DNA of 54,920 nt from an uncultured Alphaproteobacteria bacterium. Lineage in GTDB: Bacteria; Pseudomonadota; Alphaproteobacteria; Rs-D84. Below are positions 23,754 through 32,990 of this stretch, one piece after another. The stretch is from assembly GCA_905234185.1 (NCBI GenBank), contig CAJOGC010000006.1:1-54920 (forward strand), given 5' to 3'. The position numbers were made by a program, and so were the translations under genes. The notes below the pieces were generated by a model. That model saw only the letters and a program-made list of their open reading frames with translations, was not told where the DNA came from and did not search any database. How positions within the stretch are numbered: position 1 is the first letter of the stretch; each line of letters begins with the position of its first letter.

Positions 23754-24986
23754 CTAGATAATGTTTTCTGATATCGCCATTTTTACAATGGGTGCAATAT
23801 ATTTCAGTTCCGCATCCCCATTTAATTTAATCGGGTCAATCACACCACGGCGCGACAATATTTGTAATCCACGATCAACCAATGGACGAATAAATTCGTG
23901 TAATAGTCGCCCATATGTCGCACCCAATATGCGCATCATATCTGCATTTCGCGCAAGTATTTCGGTTGCGGTCATTTCTTTATCGGACAACAATCCCAAA
24001 CGATCCGCCAACAACGCATGACGAATTCGTTCACGCAGATCTTTCAACACTAATTGAGACACATCAAAATCTGCGCCGGACGCCAACGGGGTTAATCCCG
24101 AAGATCCAACGGCTTTTGGTATAATTGCACCCGGTGTCAAATTAATATTGTTAAGGTTGATAACCCCATCATCATCTGCCTGCCATATACCGGAAACGGC
24201 AATCGTCGCATTTTTAAGAACCAATTCGACAACTTTGTTCGCGGTTTTTATATCGGGCAATGCACGCATAACGGGACTGCGACCATATAATTCACCAGAT
24301 GCCAATGACCACCGGAAAATAATATACGGATTTGTATCGAAAGTTCCGGTTGATACAATATTGTTTTCTATATCACCGCCGACATCTAACCATGCAATAA
24401 AATCTGTGCCAACCAGACTTTGCACCATCTTTAACGGCATTTCTGGATCGCGTTTCATTTTATCGCGAATATCCCGTGGCGGTGTCCATTGCGGAAATCG
24501 CGTTGCGACATCACATGCACGAATTGATGTTGTATGAAATACTGCGTTCGGTAAAATTGCAATATCATACATTGGAATTGCTGTAAAAGAAAATGCAGAT
24601 GATGCCCCGATTGGATTTTCCGCCATAAACAAACACGCGGTTCCACATACGACCAAATCCATATAGCATTGATGAATCGTTGTGTAAAAATTAGAATCAT
24701 TCAGATGCGCCCTGAACACAGATGTTGCTATTTCCGCATTTGGGGATTCGGCACTTTCAGGGACTAATTCCATCCATAACGACTCTGGTGGTGTAATCAG
24801 TGAATATAGCGATGCAGCCAGATTATCCACCGCGTCTGCGGCGGTTGAATCGAACAATGTCGCATTATCTTCGTCCGAAGATGGCATTGTATACCGACGC
24901 GCAGCATCCCACCGATTAATCCACGGCGCGCGCGCATCAATCGCACGGCGATACATTTGTTGTAATTGTTTCAAGTCTTGTGACAT
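23754..24986 (-). CDS. podovirus portal (head-tail connector) protein
   Basis: A 410-residue protein of the T7/BPP-1 head-to-tail connector family: the N-terminus RRAIDARAPWINRWDAARRYTMPSS, a TAADAVDNLAASLYSLITPP helix, and the central IIFRWSLASGELYGRSPVM with the family motif YGRSP. It would form the dodecameric ring through which DNA enters. Shorter than the usual 500 or more residues, mainly at the C-terminus. Frame is intact. It lies 22 bases downstream of the nuclease half of the terminase. Confidence 0.85.
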   Translation of the reverse strand: MSQDLKQLQQMYRRAIDARAPWINRWDAARRYTMPSSDEDNATLFDSTAADAVDNLAASLYSLITPPESLWMELVPESAESPNAEIATSVFRAHLNDSNFYTTIHQCYMDLVVCGTACLFMAENPIGASSAFSFTAIPMYDIAILPNAVFHTTSIRACDVATRFPQWTPPRDIRDKMKRDPEMPLKMVQSLVGTDFIAWLDVGGDIENNIVSTGTFDTNPYIIFRWSLASGELYGRSPVMRALPDIKTANKVVELVLKNATIAVSGIWQADDDGVINLNNINLTPGAIIPKAVGSSGLTPLASGADFDVSQLVLKDLRERIRHALLADRLGLLSDKEMTATEILARNADMMRILGATYGRLLHEFIRPLVDRGLQILSRRGVIDPIKLNGDAELKYIAPIVKMAISENII

Positions 24987-25008
24987 TTTTTATCCTTTTT
25001 GTTATGTT

Positions 25009-25860
25009 TCAAGAAATTGTAAAATTTGTGTTTGCAGAATATGTTCGCGTTCGTTTACCGATCGGTCGCACCGGCAATGGGGTCGCACAAATTGCGCCAG
25101 AAATCGCATCGATTCCGTCATCATGCGTTGTACCACCCATCGGCGACCAACCTATCATTTCCGCCAAAAGCGGCGTTGATTGAATGTGGGACGAACAATA
25201 AAGCCGCCCCGTTGACAAGACTGGTTCCAGGCTGTCGATAATACGATCTGATTTTCGTTTATTGTTAACGACGTTTTGTACGACTATATCCATTCCGCGT
25301 TTGCCCGCGCATTCACGCAATATTTCAGGCAACGCATTGCCTATTCCATTCGTTTCAACACATATTCTGCGCATATTGTGACACGACATAAAATCCAGAA
25401 CACGTTCGCACTGGGTCGCCATCGGGTGTTCATCACCGTCCGCAACCACAAGATACATTAAATCGTGAACAAATATTCTGTGCGATTTATCATCACGATA
25501 TATGATGACGCAAACACTGCCATCAGATCTGGTACGTCCAAGTGATGGATCCCAATACATTGCGACACCTGTGACATCATTATCTCCAATGTGTGCATTT
25601 TGTGGGTTGAAACAATCGTTGTAAAAATGAATTGCCCCCGGGTCCAGCCGTATTCGTTCAGTTGATATCGGTGACAACATCATCTGGGACGCGAAATGAT
25701 GCGCACCAACCGTACTGCGCAGGTTGTCCACGGCACTTAATGGGAACATTTCCGGCCATGCCGGCACACCATCCGCATCAACTATCGGGATTTTAAGGGT
25801 TTTATACCCCCGTAAAAAAGGCGTTGAAAAACCAATTTTTTTATATACTATATCAGACAT
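25009..25860 (-). CDS. large terminase, C-terminal nuclease half (split gene)
   Basis: A 283-residue protein equal to the RNase-H-like nuclease domain of a T7-type large terminase, without its ATPase domain. The acidic triad is kept: Asp104 in YWDPSLGRTRSDGS, Glu169 in ICVETNGIGNALPEIL and Asp248/Asp251 in THDDGIDAISGA. The start is ATG 25860 (MSDIVYKKIGFS); the frame continues upstream only as antisense of dnaB. That start codon shares CATG with the dnaB start on the other strand. The ATPase half lies at 29166-29771. Either both halves work together as separate chains or the gene is newly broken; the intact motifs favour function. Confidence 0.85.
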   Translation of the reverse strand: MSDIVYKKIGFSTPFLRGYKTLKIPIVDADGVPAWPEMFPLSAVDNLRSTVGAHHFASQMMLSPISTERIRLDPGAIHFYNDCFNPQNAHIGDNDVTGVAMYWDPSLGRTRSDGSVCVIIYRDDKSHRIFVHDLMYLVVADGDEHPMATQCERVLDFMSCHNMRRICVETNGIGNALPEILRECAGKRGMDIVVQNVVNNKRKSDRIIDSLEPVLSTGRLYCSSHIQSTPLLAEMIGWSPMGGTTHDDGIDAISGAICATPLPVRPIGKRTRTYSANTNFTIS

Positions 25861-27409
25861 GGATTTTACCCCGAAAACTTTACCAACTAATCTGGAGGCC
25901 GAACAAGCCGTCTTGGCCGCTGTTTTGATGAATCCACGTGCCATCGAACGCGTTTCTGACTTCTTGTTGCCCGAACATTTTTCACACCCCGCGCACCAAG
26001 AGATATATAAGCTAGCCCTGCGCAATTCTGCCGAGGGCAGCAATTTCGATATCATCACAATAAAAAATTATCTGGACCAACAAGGCGTACTGGAATCAGT
26101 CGGCGGGGTTGATTATCTGACACAACTGGCGGGGGCCGGTGCCACCGTGGTAAGTGTCGAACAATACGGTCGCATCATTTACGACAATGCTCTGCGCCGC
26201 GATTTGATTGCTCTGGGCCATGATATTACCGAAGACGCGTATATAGAAAACTTGGATAATCCCGTATCACGTCAAATAGAGGTCGCCGAACAAAAATTAT
26301 TCGAAATGTCGACCAAGGGTACATCTGAACGCGAAATCACACCTATTGCTGTCGCATTGAAAGACGCATTAACCGAAGCAGAAATCGCATACAAAGCCGA
26401 TGGCGGGTTGTCTGGATTGACAACGGGGCTAACCGCGCTGGACAAATCAATAAGCGGTCTGCACCATTCTGATTTGATCATCATTGCTGGTCGTCCCGGC
26501 ATGGGAAAAACAACCTTGGCAATGAACATCGCGTTTAATGCGGCAAATGCAATATTAGCCGGTCGCGCAAATAAAAAGTATAATGGCGCAGTTGTGTTTT
26601 TCAGTCTTGAAATGTCATCGGCTCAGTTGGCCGCACGTGTTTTGTCTTCTCAATCCAAGGTTCCCGTCACCGCCATGCGCGAAGGTTCGCTTACCGACGA
26701 AGATTTTATGAAATTATCTCAATACGCGGATGCGATTGGCCGTGTTCCCCTGTGTATTGATGACACACCCGGGATGTCTGTCCCGATGATGCGCACGCGT
26801 GCGCGTCGTTTGGCCCGCAAATACAAGGGTATTGCACTTATTGTCATAGACTATCTGCAATTAATGACATCGCCCGGGGGCCGCAAAAACGATAATCGTG
26901 TCCAAGAATTATCCGAAATCACACGCGGTCTTAAAATGTTGGCCAAAGAGCTGGATGTTCCGGTAATCGCCCTGTCCCAACTGTCGCGTACGGTTGAATC
27001 GCGTGACGACAAACACCCAATGTTGTCCGACTTGCGCGAATCCGGTTCTATTGAGCAAGATGCCGATATTGTAATGTTCACTTATCGTGAAGAATACTAT
27101 TTGGAAAACCGCAATCCTTCAAATCGTTTTTCCGGAAACACCTCTGACAAGGTTCAAGAAAATTACGAACGCCGGCGCGAGAATGCCCGGAACAAAGCGG
27201 AAATCATCATCGGCAAAAACCGCCATGGTCGTACCGAAACAATTCACACTGCGTTCTTTGGCGAATACAGTTTGTTTGACAATTTGGACGATACGGCGAC
27301 ACACATTGCGAATACATTTATTCCAATGGAATCAGAACATACGAATATGCCGCCAGCCCAAAACGATGAAATCGACGATGATACAATTCCTGATGACATG
27401 CCACTTTAA
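25859..27409 (+). CDS. dnaB: replicative DNA helicase DnaB
   Basis: A 516-residue hexameric helicase of the replication fork. The N-terminal domain starts PTNLEAEQAVLAAVL; the RecA-like domain holds Walker A AGRPGMGKTTLA (about 210-221), FSLEMSSAQLAARV, the Walker B region IVIDYLQLM and LSQLSRTVESR. ATG 25859 is supported because the domain begins at once. This looks like the cell's own DnaB, of normal length. It is unusual in lying on the plus strand between the two halves of a phage terminase. Its start codon overlaps that of the nuclease half. Confidence 0.95.
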   Translation: MDFTPKTLPTNLEAEQAVLAAVLMNPRAIERVSDFLLPEHFSHPAHQEIYKLALRNSAEGSNFDIITIKNYLDQQGVLESVGGVDYLTQLAGAGATVVSVEQYGRIIYDNALRRDLIALGHDITEDAYIENLDNPVSRQIEVAEQKLFEMSTKGTSEREITPIAVALKDALTEAEIAYKADGGLSGLTTGLTALDKSISGLHHSDLIIIAGRPGMGKTTLAMNIAFNAANAILAGRANKKYNGAVVFFSLEMSSAQLAARVLSSQSKVPVTAMREGSLTDEDFMKLSQYADAIGRVPLCIDDTPGMSVPMMRTRARRLARKYKGIALIVIDYLQLMTSPGGRKNDNRVQELSEITRGLKMLAKELDVPVIALSQLSRTVESRDDKHPMLSDLRESGSIEQDADIVMFTYREEYYLENRNPSNRFSGNTSDKVQENYERRRENARNKAEIIIGKNRHGRTETIHTAFFGEYSLFDNLDDTATHIANTFIPMESEHTNMPPAQNDEIDDDTIPDDMPL

Positions 27410-27474
27410 TTATTTTCTTGCGTCGTTTGTAAAAATTGACTAACATTTTGTCAAGAATCCTAAGGAGTTTTACA

Positions 27475-28482
27475 ATGGCCCAAGAAGAAATTATATTTCC
27501 AAATAACATTCGTAATATCCGTCTTAAAAAGGGCATGAAAATGACCGAATTGGCGCGTCGTGCCAATTTATCTTTATCCGCCGTGTCTAAAATAGAGAAA
27601 GGCGTCCGCCGTTTAAACCAAAAACAGTTGTTAAATATCTGTAATATTCTGGGCTGTAAATTATCCGATATTTTTATTAAGGAATCTGACGAAGTCGCGA
27701 CCCAATGGCAAAGCGAAATCAAACGTCGTCTTAACGACAACGAAGATAGTGGATTAAAGATTTTTGGGTCTGGACTGCGCAAAATTCGCCAACAAGCCAG
27801 CAAAACTATTGCCCAAGCGGCCAAGGATGCCGGCATGACATTGTCTGTTTATCATAAAATAGAGGTTGGCCAACGCGAAATATATGAAAACGAAATCGAA
27901 CCATTGGCACAATCGTTCGCATTAAGTGTCGGTGCAATGTTTGATAAAATCGCAACCATGTATAAATCGGGCGAATTAAACAATCAAATAAGCAAGGTCA
28001 AAGAACGCGTAAAATCTGTTCTGGTTCCCGGGAACCCAATGTCGGGAATCGATATGCACGACGGGCTGTACGGTGCAAAATTGTATGACAGTGCGCGCAA
28101 AAAATTGGTTCCCGTATTCGGAACCCCCGCCGGCAAATCTATCGCATTCAAAAAGTCGGATGAAACAATGATTGTTGCCCCCATGAATCTTGAGGGTCGC
28201 AAGGGTATATATGCAGTTATTCCGAACACTAAACATTTGGGCGGGTTTTTACCGGAAAAATCGTATGTGTTCGCCGATGTGAACGCAACCGTATCTGTTG
28301 GGGATATGGCTATTTGCATCGATACCGACTTTAACAAATTGAAATCTGACGATGTCGCCGTTGCACAAATCGTTGCCGTTCGCAGTGATTCCCACGGCAA
28401 AATTTATGGCCAAGGTGCAACCGCATCCGAAAAAATTGTCGGCAAAACCATGCACAAGGTTATTATGATTGCAATGGAATAG
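27475..28482 (+). CDS. double-HTH XRE regulator with S24-like C-terminal domain
   Basis: A 335-residue regulator. The first XRE helix-turn-helix spans about 8-62 (NIRNIRLKKGMKMTELARRA.. SAVSKIEKGVRRL); the second is at about 85-140 (LRKIRQQASKTIAQAAKDAG.. VYHKIEVGQREI). The C-terminal part (about 215-335) resembles a LexA/CI-type S24 fold, with FADVNATVSVGDMAI and a late VGKTMHKVIMI, but I cannot place a clear Ser-Lys dyad. AAGGAG precedes ATG 27475. It follows dnaB by 65 bases. It could repress the surrounding phage module, like a CI-type switch, or sense DNA damage (inference). Confidence 0.75.
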   Translation: MAQEEIIFPNNIRNIRLKKGMKMTELARRANLSLSAVSKIEKGVRRLNQKQLLNICNILGCKLSDIFIKESDEVATQWQSEIKRRLNDNEDSGLKIFGSGLRKIRQQASKTIAQAAKDAGMTLSVYHKIEVGQREIYENEIEPLAQSFALSVGAMFDKIATMYKSGELNNQISKVKERVKSVLVPGNPMSGIDMHDGLYGAKLYDSARKKLVPVFGTPAGKSIAFKKSDETMIVAPMNLEGRKGIYAVIPNTKHLGGFLPEKSYVFADVNATVSVGDMAICIDTDFNKLKSDDVAVAQIVAVRSDSHGKIYGQGATASEKIVGKTMHKVIMIAME

Positions 28483-28506
28483 CCCATAACCCGCGGAGAG
28501 AGAACC

Positions 28507-29169
28507 ATGAAACCCAGAGCCAGCGTAGTCGCACAAAAACTGTTAAACCTTTATCGTCAATCCCATGTAATTATTGGTGGGTGGTCTGTGTTGAACCCTA
28601 TTTTTGTCCAAGAAGCAACCCCTGATGTTTTGGCAATGTTGGCGGATTTGCCAACGGGCAAGATGCTCGCACGGCACATTGAAAATCTGCGTTCGGGAAA
28701 AACTCCAATGAATACAATCGAACGCGATTTATTACCATATGGTGGCATGATGGCCGAATCCGCATTAAATCTGCAGATACCAGAACATGATTGGAACGAA
28801 TTAATTTCTGCAATATCTGAATTTACACCCGACCAAGACGGATTGAAACGCATCATGGATCTAAAGGTCGTTAAATCATTCGGGGCGGAATGGATAAATC
28901 TTGTGCGGGCAGCATTGGCCAATAAGTATCCCGAAATGTTGCAACAGTGGGCGATTATTGACCAAACATATAATGCATACAAACGTTGGAATATGGCCCA
29001 GGATATAATGTCCCAATCGATTAACGACCGTACACGTGCCCAAATCCAGGCCGATATGTTCGAATACGAAACTTATTTACCAATGTTCGGTGACGAAGGG
29101 CGTGAATTATTGGAAAAACTGCGTAATTTCATAAGCAGTATAAAACGCACGCCCGACACCGGGGCCTAG
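28507..29169 (+). CDS. hypothetical protein, third gene of the dnaB block
   Basis: A 220-residue all-helical cytoplasmic protein, starting MKPRASVVAQKLLNLYRQSH and ending IKRTPDTGA. No family is recognised. ATG 28507 has GGAGAGAG upstream and lies 24 bases after the regulator stop. Its stop TAG (29167-29169) overlaps the stop of the terminase ATPase half on the other strand, sharing the palindrome CTAG. It travels with dnaB and the regulator, so a role tied to either is possible. Confidence 0.65.
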   Translation: MKPRASVVAQKLLNLYRQSHVIIGGWSVLNPIFVQEATPDVLAMLADLPTGKMLARHIENLRSGKTPMNTIERDLLPYGGMMAESALNLQIPEHDWNELISAISEFTPDQDGLKRIMDLKVVKSFGAEWINLVRAALANKYPEMLQQWAIIDQTYNAYKRWNMAQDIMSQSINDRTRAQIQADMFEYETYLPMFGDEGRELLEKLRNFISSIKRTPDTGA

Positions 29170-29771
29170 TCATCGTCTGTTGTTCGATATATCGTGTCCA
29201 TTGTATGCGGTGTTCCGATATAAATCATCGCACCGCCCGGTGACAGAATAAAATCCAATTCGCGTAATCTTTCGCGCAGCGCGTCCCGTTTTTGTGCGGT
29301 ATTGCATGTATTTGGGACCTCTACATCATCGCATATTATCAAATCTGCACGACTGCCGGTGATGTTTCCATGGATACCTTGGCATACAACGGACGGTTCG
29401 CGAATACCAACGGGGCGATTAATAGTTATACGACCCGACGCCCATTCTTTTTTATTCTTTGGCACCATATCAACACACAACGGATGGTTTTCCAAAATAT
29501 TACGCACATGATTAACCATACGCGTTGCCAAACCGGTTTCAGCAGACAAAATAAGAATTCGCGTTTCGGGCCGCACATAAAGGACACATGCCGCAAATAT
29601 TCCCACAACGGTTGATTTTCCAGAATGCCGAAATGCCATCAACAATCCACGCCGCACATCACCCGACCATACATCGACTAAAAAATCCATCATGCGATGA
29701 TGATGCAACGGTGTTTCCTTGTTTATGTATCGATTCCATGTGTCCATAAAATCATAGAACGCCGTAATCAT
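29166..29771 (-). CDS. large terminase, N-terminal ATPase half (split gene)
   Basis: A 201-residue protein equal to the packaging ATPase domain of a T7-type large terminase. Walker A-like FRHSGKST (47-54), Walker B DLIICDDVE (143-151) and the coupling motif IYIGTPHT (183-190) are present. It stops 11 residues after that motif, where an intact relative would continue into the linker and nuclease domain. ATG 29771 has GGTGAT upstream and overlaps the tail fibre gene by 20 bases. The end DTIYR resembles the DIVYKK at the start of the nuclease half, suggesting that both pieces keep the junction. The block 25859-29169 separates the halves. Confidence 0.85.
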   Translation of the reverse strand: MITAFYDFMDTWNRYINKETPLHHHRMMDFLVDVWSGDVRRGLLMAFRHSGKSTVVGIFAACVLYVRPETRILILSAETGLATRMVNHVRNILENHPLCVDMVPKNKKEWASGRITINRPVGIREPSVVCQGIHGNITGSRADLIICDDVEVPNTCNTAQKRDALRERLRELDFILSPGGAMIYIGTPHTMDTIYRTTDDD

Positions 29772-30297
29772 CGTTATTATCACCGGATGCGGGTTCTGTA
29801 ATCGAACCGTAATCATTAATCAGAACCGGCAACGCACTTGCTAATACAGATACCAGATTATTATACAGTCCCAAAACCCCGCCACCTGACAACTTATCCT
29901 GGACGATGTCCAATGTATAGTTAAGGAAATTGACAACATTGTCATGTGTATTAGCCCACGACGCCAAATCAACATCAACTGCACGCAAATCCTGGAATGC
30001 CGCCAACAAGAAATTGAAGTCGTCATTTAAATCTTCGGGGTCTATTTTATCGGTTGGTTGATAATCGATTACACGCGACAGCGATATTTGACGAAATATA
30101 TCGATATTTACCCCTACGTCCGGCGCAGTCGCAAATATAACACGACCGCCGGTAAAATCGTCGTTTGGAACAATGGTATACCCCGTTGTTGTATCGACAT
30201 CATCCAATGCGACATGCACATCGGCGACCTGAAAAAACGGAAACGCAAATACATATTCTGTTGTTGCGCCATCACCAGTATATGATATTTTATACAT
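29752..30297 (-). CDS. T7-type tail fibre N-terminal protein
   Basis: A 181-residue protein beginning MYKISYTGDGATTEYVFAFP, the N-terminal connector domain of T7-like tail fibres. It contains IDYQPTDKIDPEDLNDDFNF, a family hallmark, followed by a coiled-coil region (about 105-150). It lacks a receptor-binding tip, so it may be an adaptor for another protein such as the Mtd-like product at 15540. GGGGGCGGAG precedes ATG 30297. Confidence 0.8.
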   Translation of the reverse strand: MYKISYTGDGATTEYVFAFPFFQVADVHVALDDVDTTTGYTIVPNDDFTGGRVIFATAPDVGVNIDIFRQISLSRVIDYQPTDKIDPEDLNDDFNFLLAAFQDLRAVDVDLASWANTHDNVVNFLNYTLDIVQDKLSGGGVLGLYNNLVSVLASALPVLINDYGSITEPASGDNNDDYGVL

Positions 30298-30309
30298 ACT
30301 CCGCCCCCT

Positions 30310-30660
30310 TTATCCAACAAGTTCATCAAAGTGTGATAACAACTTTTTCAACAGGTTTGTAGACTTTGTACTTTTGACAGATTTCAATTTAGCCAGATTT
30401 TCACGGCGTTTATCGTCATACGGTTTTGTCGTTTCATCTTGAATTCGTTTCAGTACCGCACCCGTTGTCATATTTTCGCGCGCAACACCACCGGCGCCAT
30501 ATTTTGCGCGCTGTGCGGCCAACGCTTTTTTTACAAGGTTTGTTTTTGTTGCGTCATCTTCGGCCATTTGTTGCAAAATTTCCTGGCGCTTATTATTTGC
30601 TTCTTTTTTTGATTTTTTATAATCTAAAACTTCGGTCACATCCGAAACAATTTGTCCCAT
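30310..30660 (-). CDS. small basic helical phage protein
   Basis: A 116-residue Lys-rich helical protein (MGQIVSDVTEVLDYKKSKKE and on), with a glycine hinge KYGAGGVARENMTTGAVLKR (about 53-72). Its place between tail tubular B and the tail fibre gene suggests a virion or assembly component. No family is recognised with certainty. GGGGGAAAAT precedes ATG 30660. Confidence 0.65.
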   Translation of the reverse strand: MGQIVSDVTEVLDYKKSKKEANNKRQEILQQMAEDDATKTNLVKKALAAQRAKYGAGGVARENMTTGAVLKRIQDETTKPYDDKRRENLAKLKSVKSTKSTNLLKKLLSHFDELVG

Positions 30661-30687
30661 AATTTTCCCCCTTTTTTTATTTATTTG

Positions 30688-32400
30688 CTAAATTCCATAA
30701 TTTCCGAACAGCGACACAGACAATATAGTTGCTGGCAACTGCTCATTCCCGTGTATTTGCCATGGCGCATTAATACAATCGCGCGAAGTTCCCAATAATC
30801 CTATTGAAACATCTCCACTGAAACCATCCGAATCTTCGTCATAAACATCGTTTGGCAACGAAACCCGTGAACTGTTAATGAATAATGATTTTGTATTCAA
30901 TACGCGTGCCATAATTTTTCTTATGCGCAACCGCGACACATTATGCCCGGATGTCCGTAAAGGCAAACCCGCCGCACAAAAACTAAAATCATTATCACCG
31001 TCTGATAATTTGGATGCATCAAATACTTCCAGATTTATATCATCACCACGTTTTACAATAACGTATGTTTCGTCTTCGACAACAGCAACTGATACGAATC
31101 TTCCGTCGGTTGTATATCTGGCCCATGCAGAAATTCCCAACCCCGCATTTTGATTAAGTACCGCCATTGTGCCATCATCCATAACCACGAACAATTGCCG
31201 TGTTCCTGGGTTATATGCCATATCAACGGGTCCTGTCATTAAATGTTTGGACATCGCGCACAAATCATTTGCGTTATAATTTTCACCCAAATCGTCTAAA
31301 CTTAGTTCGCGAATATCGCGCATGTTGCGTGAAACGAAAATCGTTTGACCTTCGATTTTCTGGGGTGGCAAATAGCACGATGCGACACTGCCCACGGATG
31401 TATGCTGTTTAATGTCGACCGATGATGGTGTTAACGGTTTATTAGAAATTGCCCATTCGCCAACAGATGTCAATATCTGTAAATTATCGCTGCTGACAAC
31501 GGTGCAGATTTGTTGGCGCTGTTGTGACGTAAGCGTAATAAATATCGCTTCGTCGTCCAGCCCGGTTCCCACAGAAAAATTATTATGGCGTCCAACCTGG
31601 GACATCCAAACGCCACTTGGCCAATCACGCGATCCACCGAAAACCAACCTATCCTGGTGAAAAGTGATACTGCGCGGCCACCCACGGCGTTTACCAAATG
31701 CGGCTTCGCGCCAATCGGTAATTGGTGATTGTGGTAATGTATATGTTGTATTTGTGTACGCAACAACATTACGCGCATCAACAACCGAATCTATGTGCCA
31801 TTGCAGCCCCATTAATAAAATGCAGCCGCCGACATCATCAGATGTCCAAAAATCACTGTTGGTGGTAAATGTTGCATAGTTATTACCACCGGCATTTGCC
31901 GTCACTGCTATCGTTATCCCATCGGTATCGTCAAAATGCATAAACGGCATATTTTGTGTCATATCATCATTAACAGCAAAATCGAACTCACTTAATGTAA
32001 ATCCGCCCGAACTTTTCTTTAATATGCGTGGCTGGTAATCCGGATGTACGAAAATAATTGTTCCAAATCGCTGGGCATATTGCACAGATGTCACATCTGT
32101 GTATGACCACGGCGAAATGATACTTTGGGCCAATGTACCGTTTTGTGTGATTACCCAGATGCGTTCGTTTCCTAATGCCAAAATATATTGTTCGCTGTCC
32201 GACACAGAAAAAGGAACAAGTTTGGCGATACCAGTTAATTTGTATAATTTGTTCAGCCCATATCGGCGCGATATGCCGCCACCCGGCAAAACATCCATAT
32301 TCTCCAGTTTTGACAATCCTGATAAATTGTCGTGTGCAAAGAATTCCGGCGACACTTCTCCATTTGAAAACGTGTTTTGTGTCTTGATAAAGTCAACCAT
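30688..32400 (-). CDS. tail tubular protein B-like (podovirus tail)
   Basis: A 570-residue beta-rich protein. It opens with FIKTQNTFSNGEVSPEFFAH, and LENMDVLPGGGISRRYGLNK is typical of podovirus tail tubular/stabilisation proteins that form the distal tail nozzle. Beta-propeller-like repeats follow (for example YILALGNERIWVIT and KRRGWPRSITFHQDRLVFGG). Normal to slightly short in length, frame intact. AAAAGGGGGG precedes ATG 32400. Confidence 0.85.
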   Translation of the reverse strand: MVDFIKTQNTFSNGEVSPEFFAHDNLSGLSKLENMDVLPGGGISRRYGLNKLYKLTGIAKLVPFSVSDSEQYILALGNERIWVITQNGTLAQSIISPWSYTDVTSVQYAQRFGTIIFVHPDYQPRILKKSSGGFTLSEFDFAVNDDMTQNMPFMHFDDTDGITIAVTANAGGNNYATFTTNSDFWTSDDVGGCILLMGLQWHIDSVVDARNVVAYTNTTYTLPQSPITDWREAAFGKRRGWPRSITFHQDRLVFGGSRDWPSGVWMSQVGRHNNFSVGTGLDDEAIFITLTSQQRQQICTVVSSDNLQILTSVGEWAISNKPLTPSSVDIKQHTSVGSVASCYLPPQKIEGQTIFVSRNMRDIRELSLDDLGENYNANDLCAMSKHLMTGPVDMAYNPGTRQLFVVMDDGTMAVLNQNAGLGISAWARYTTDGRFVSVAVVEDETYVIVKRGDDINLEVFDASKLSDGDNDFSFCAAGLPLRTSGHNVSRLRIRKIMARVLNTKSLFINSSRVSLPNDVYDEDSDGFSGDVSIGLLGTSRDCINAPWQIHGNEQLPATILSVSLFGNYGI

Positions 32401-32415
32401 ATAACCCCCTTTTGG

Positions 32416-32934
32416 CTAGAACCGTGCGTTTATTAATGAAAAACTTTCTATATTTCCGGCGGTTGTGGTTGTGCTGTCTATGAACTTAGCGGATGTATAT
32501 TCTGTTTCGTATAATGCCGCCAACATTCTGAACACGGCTTGGTCACCGGTCATCGGAACACAAAATTCCATTGCGAGTTTCGTCACCGCCAACGACACGA
32601 AATATGCTGGATAAGATTCCGGTGCAACGCGAACTAACGCGGTGACAGAAATTTTGTCATTTGGTGCAATTATGCGTGTTCCTGATATTTTGCCCGGCGC
32701 ATTAATAACGCGCAAAACATCCGCTGGAATAACAAAATCGTCATCGATTGTTTCGGTTAATTCATATGTCCGCATTGCGAATCGCCATGGATGCGACGCA
32801 ATCAATGCATCCATTACTGGATCAAATAAAGTGCGTGCCATTTGTGACGCCACACTGTCATCGGCCAATGATTGTATAGGGCGTTCCCCCAGTTTCAGCA
32901 ACGCCATTGAACATAAATCTACTTTTGTCTGCAT
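32416..32934 (-). CDS. tail tubular protein A-like
   Basis: A 172-residue protein with the gp11-like pattern: LCSMALLKLGERPIQSL near the start, RTLFDPVMDALIASHPWRFA (about 34-53) and a VIPADVLRVI segment. It would form the upper tail ring below the portal. It is 15 bases upstream of tail tubular B. Confidence 0.8.
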   Translation of the reverse strand: MQTKVDLCSMALLKLGERPIQSLADDSVASQMARTLFDPVMDALIASHPWRFAMRTYELTETIDDDFVIPADVLRVINAPGKISGTRIIAPNDKISVTALVRVAPESYPAYFVSLAVTKLAMEFCVPMTGDQAVFRMLAALYETEYTSAKFIDSTTTTAGNIESFSLINARF

Positions 32935-32990
32935 GGTATTTCCCTTTGTTATAAAAAATGGCCGGCGCGAACGCCGACCATTTGTTTACA

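Noticed and set aside
25861..26058. Upstream extension of the nuclease-half frame
   Set aside because: This part is antisense to the conserved start of dnaB, and the terminase-like sequence begins at ATG 25860. The extension has no terminase similarity.
25009..29771. Self-splicing intein or group I/II intron explaining the split terminase
   Set aside because: The separating DNA encodes host-type genes on the opposite strand with their own starts and stops. There are no intein motifs or intron-encoded proteins.
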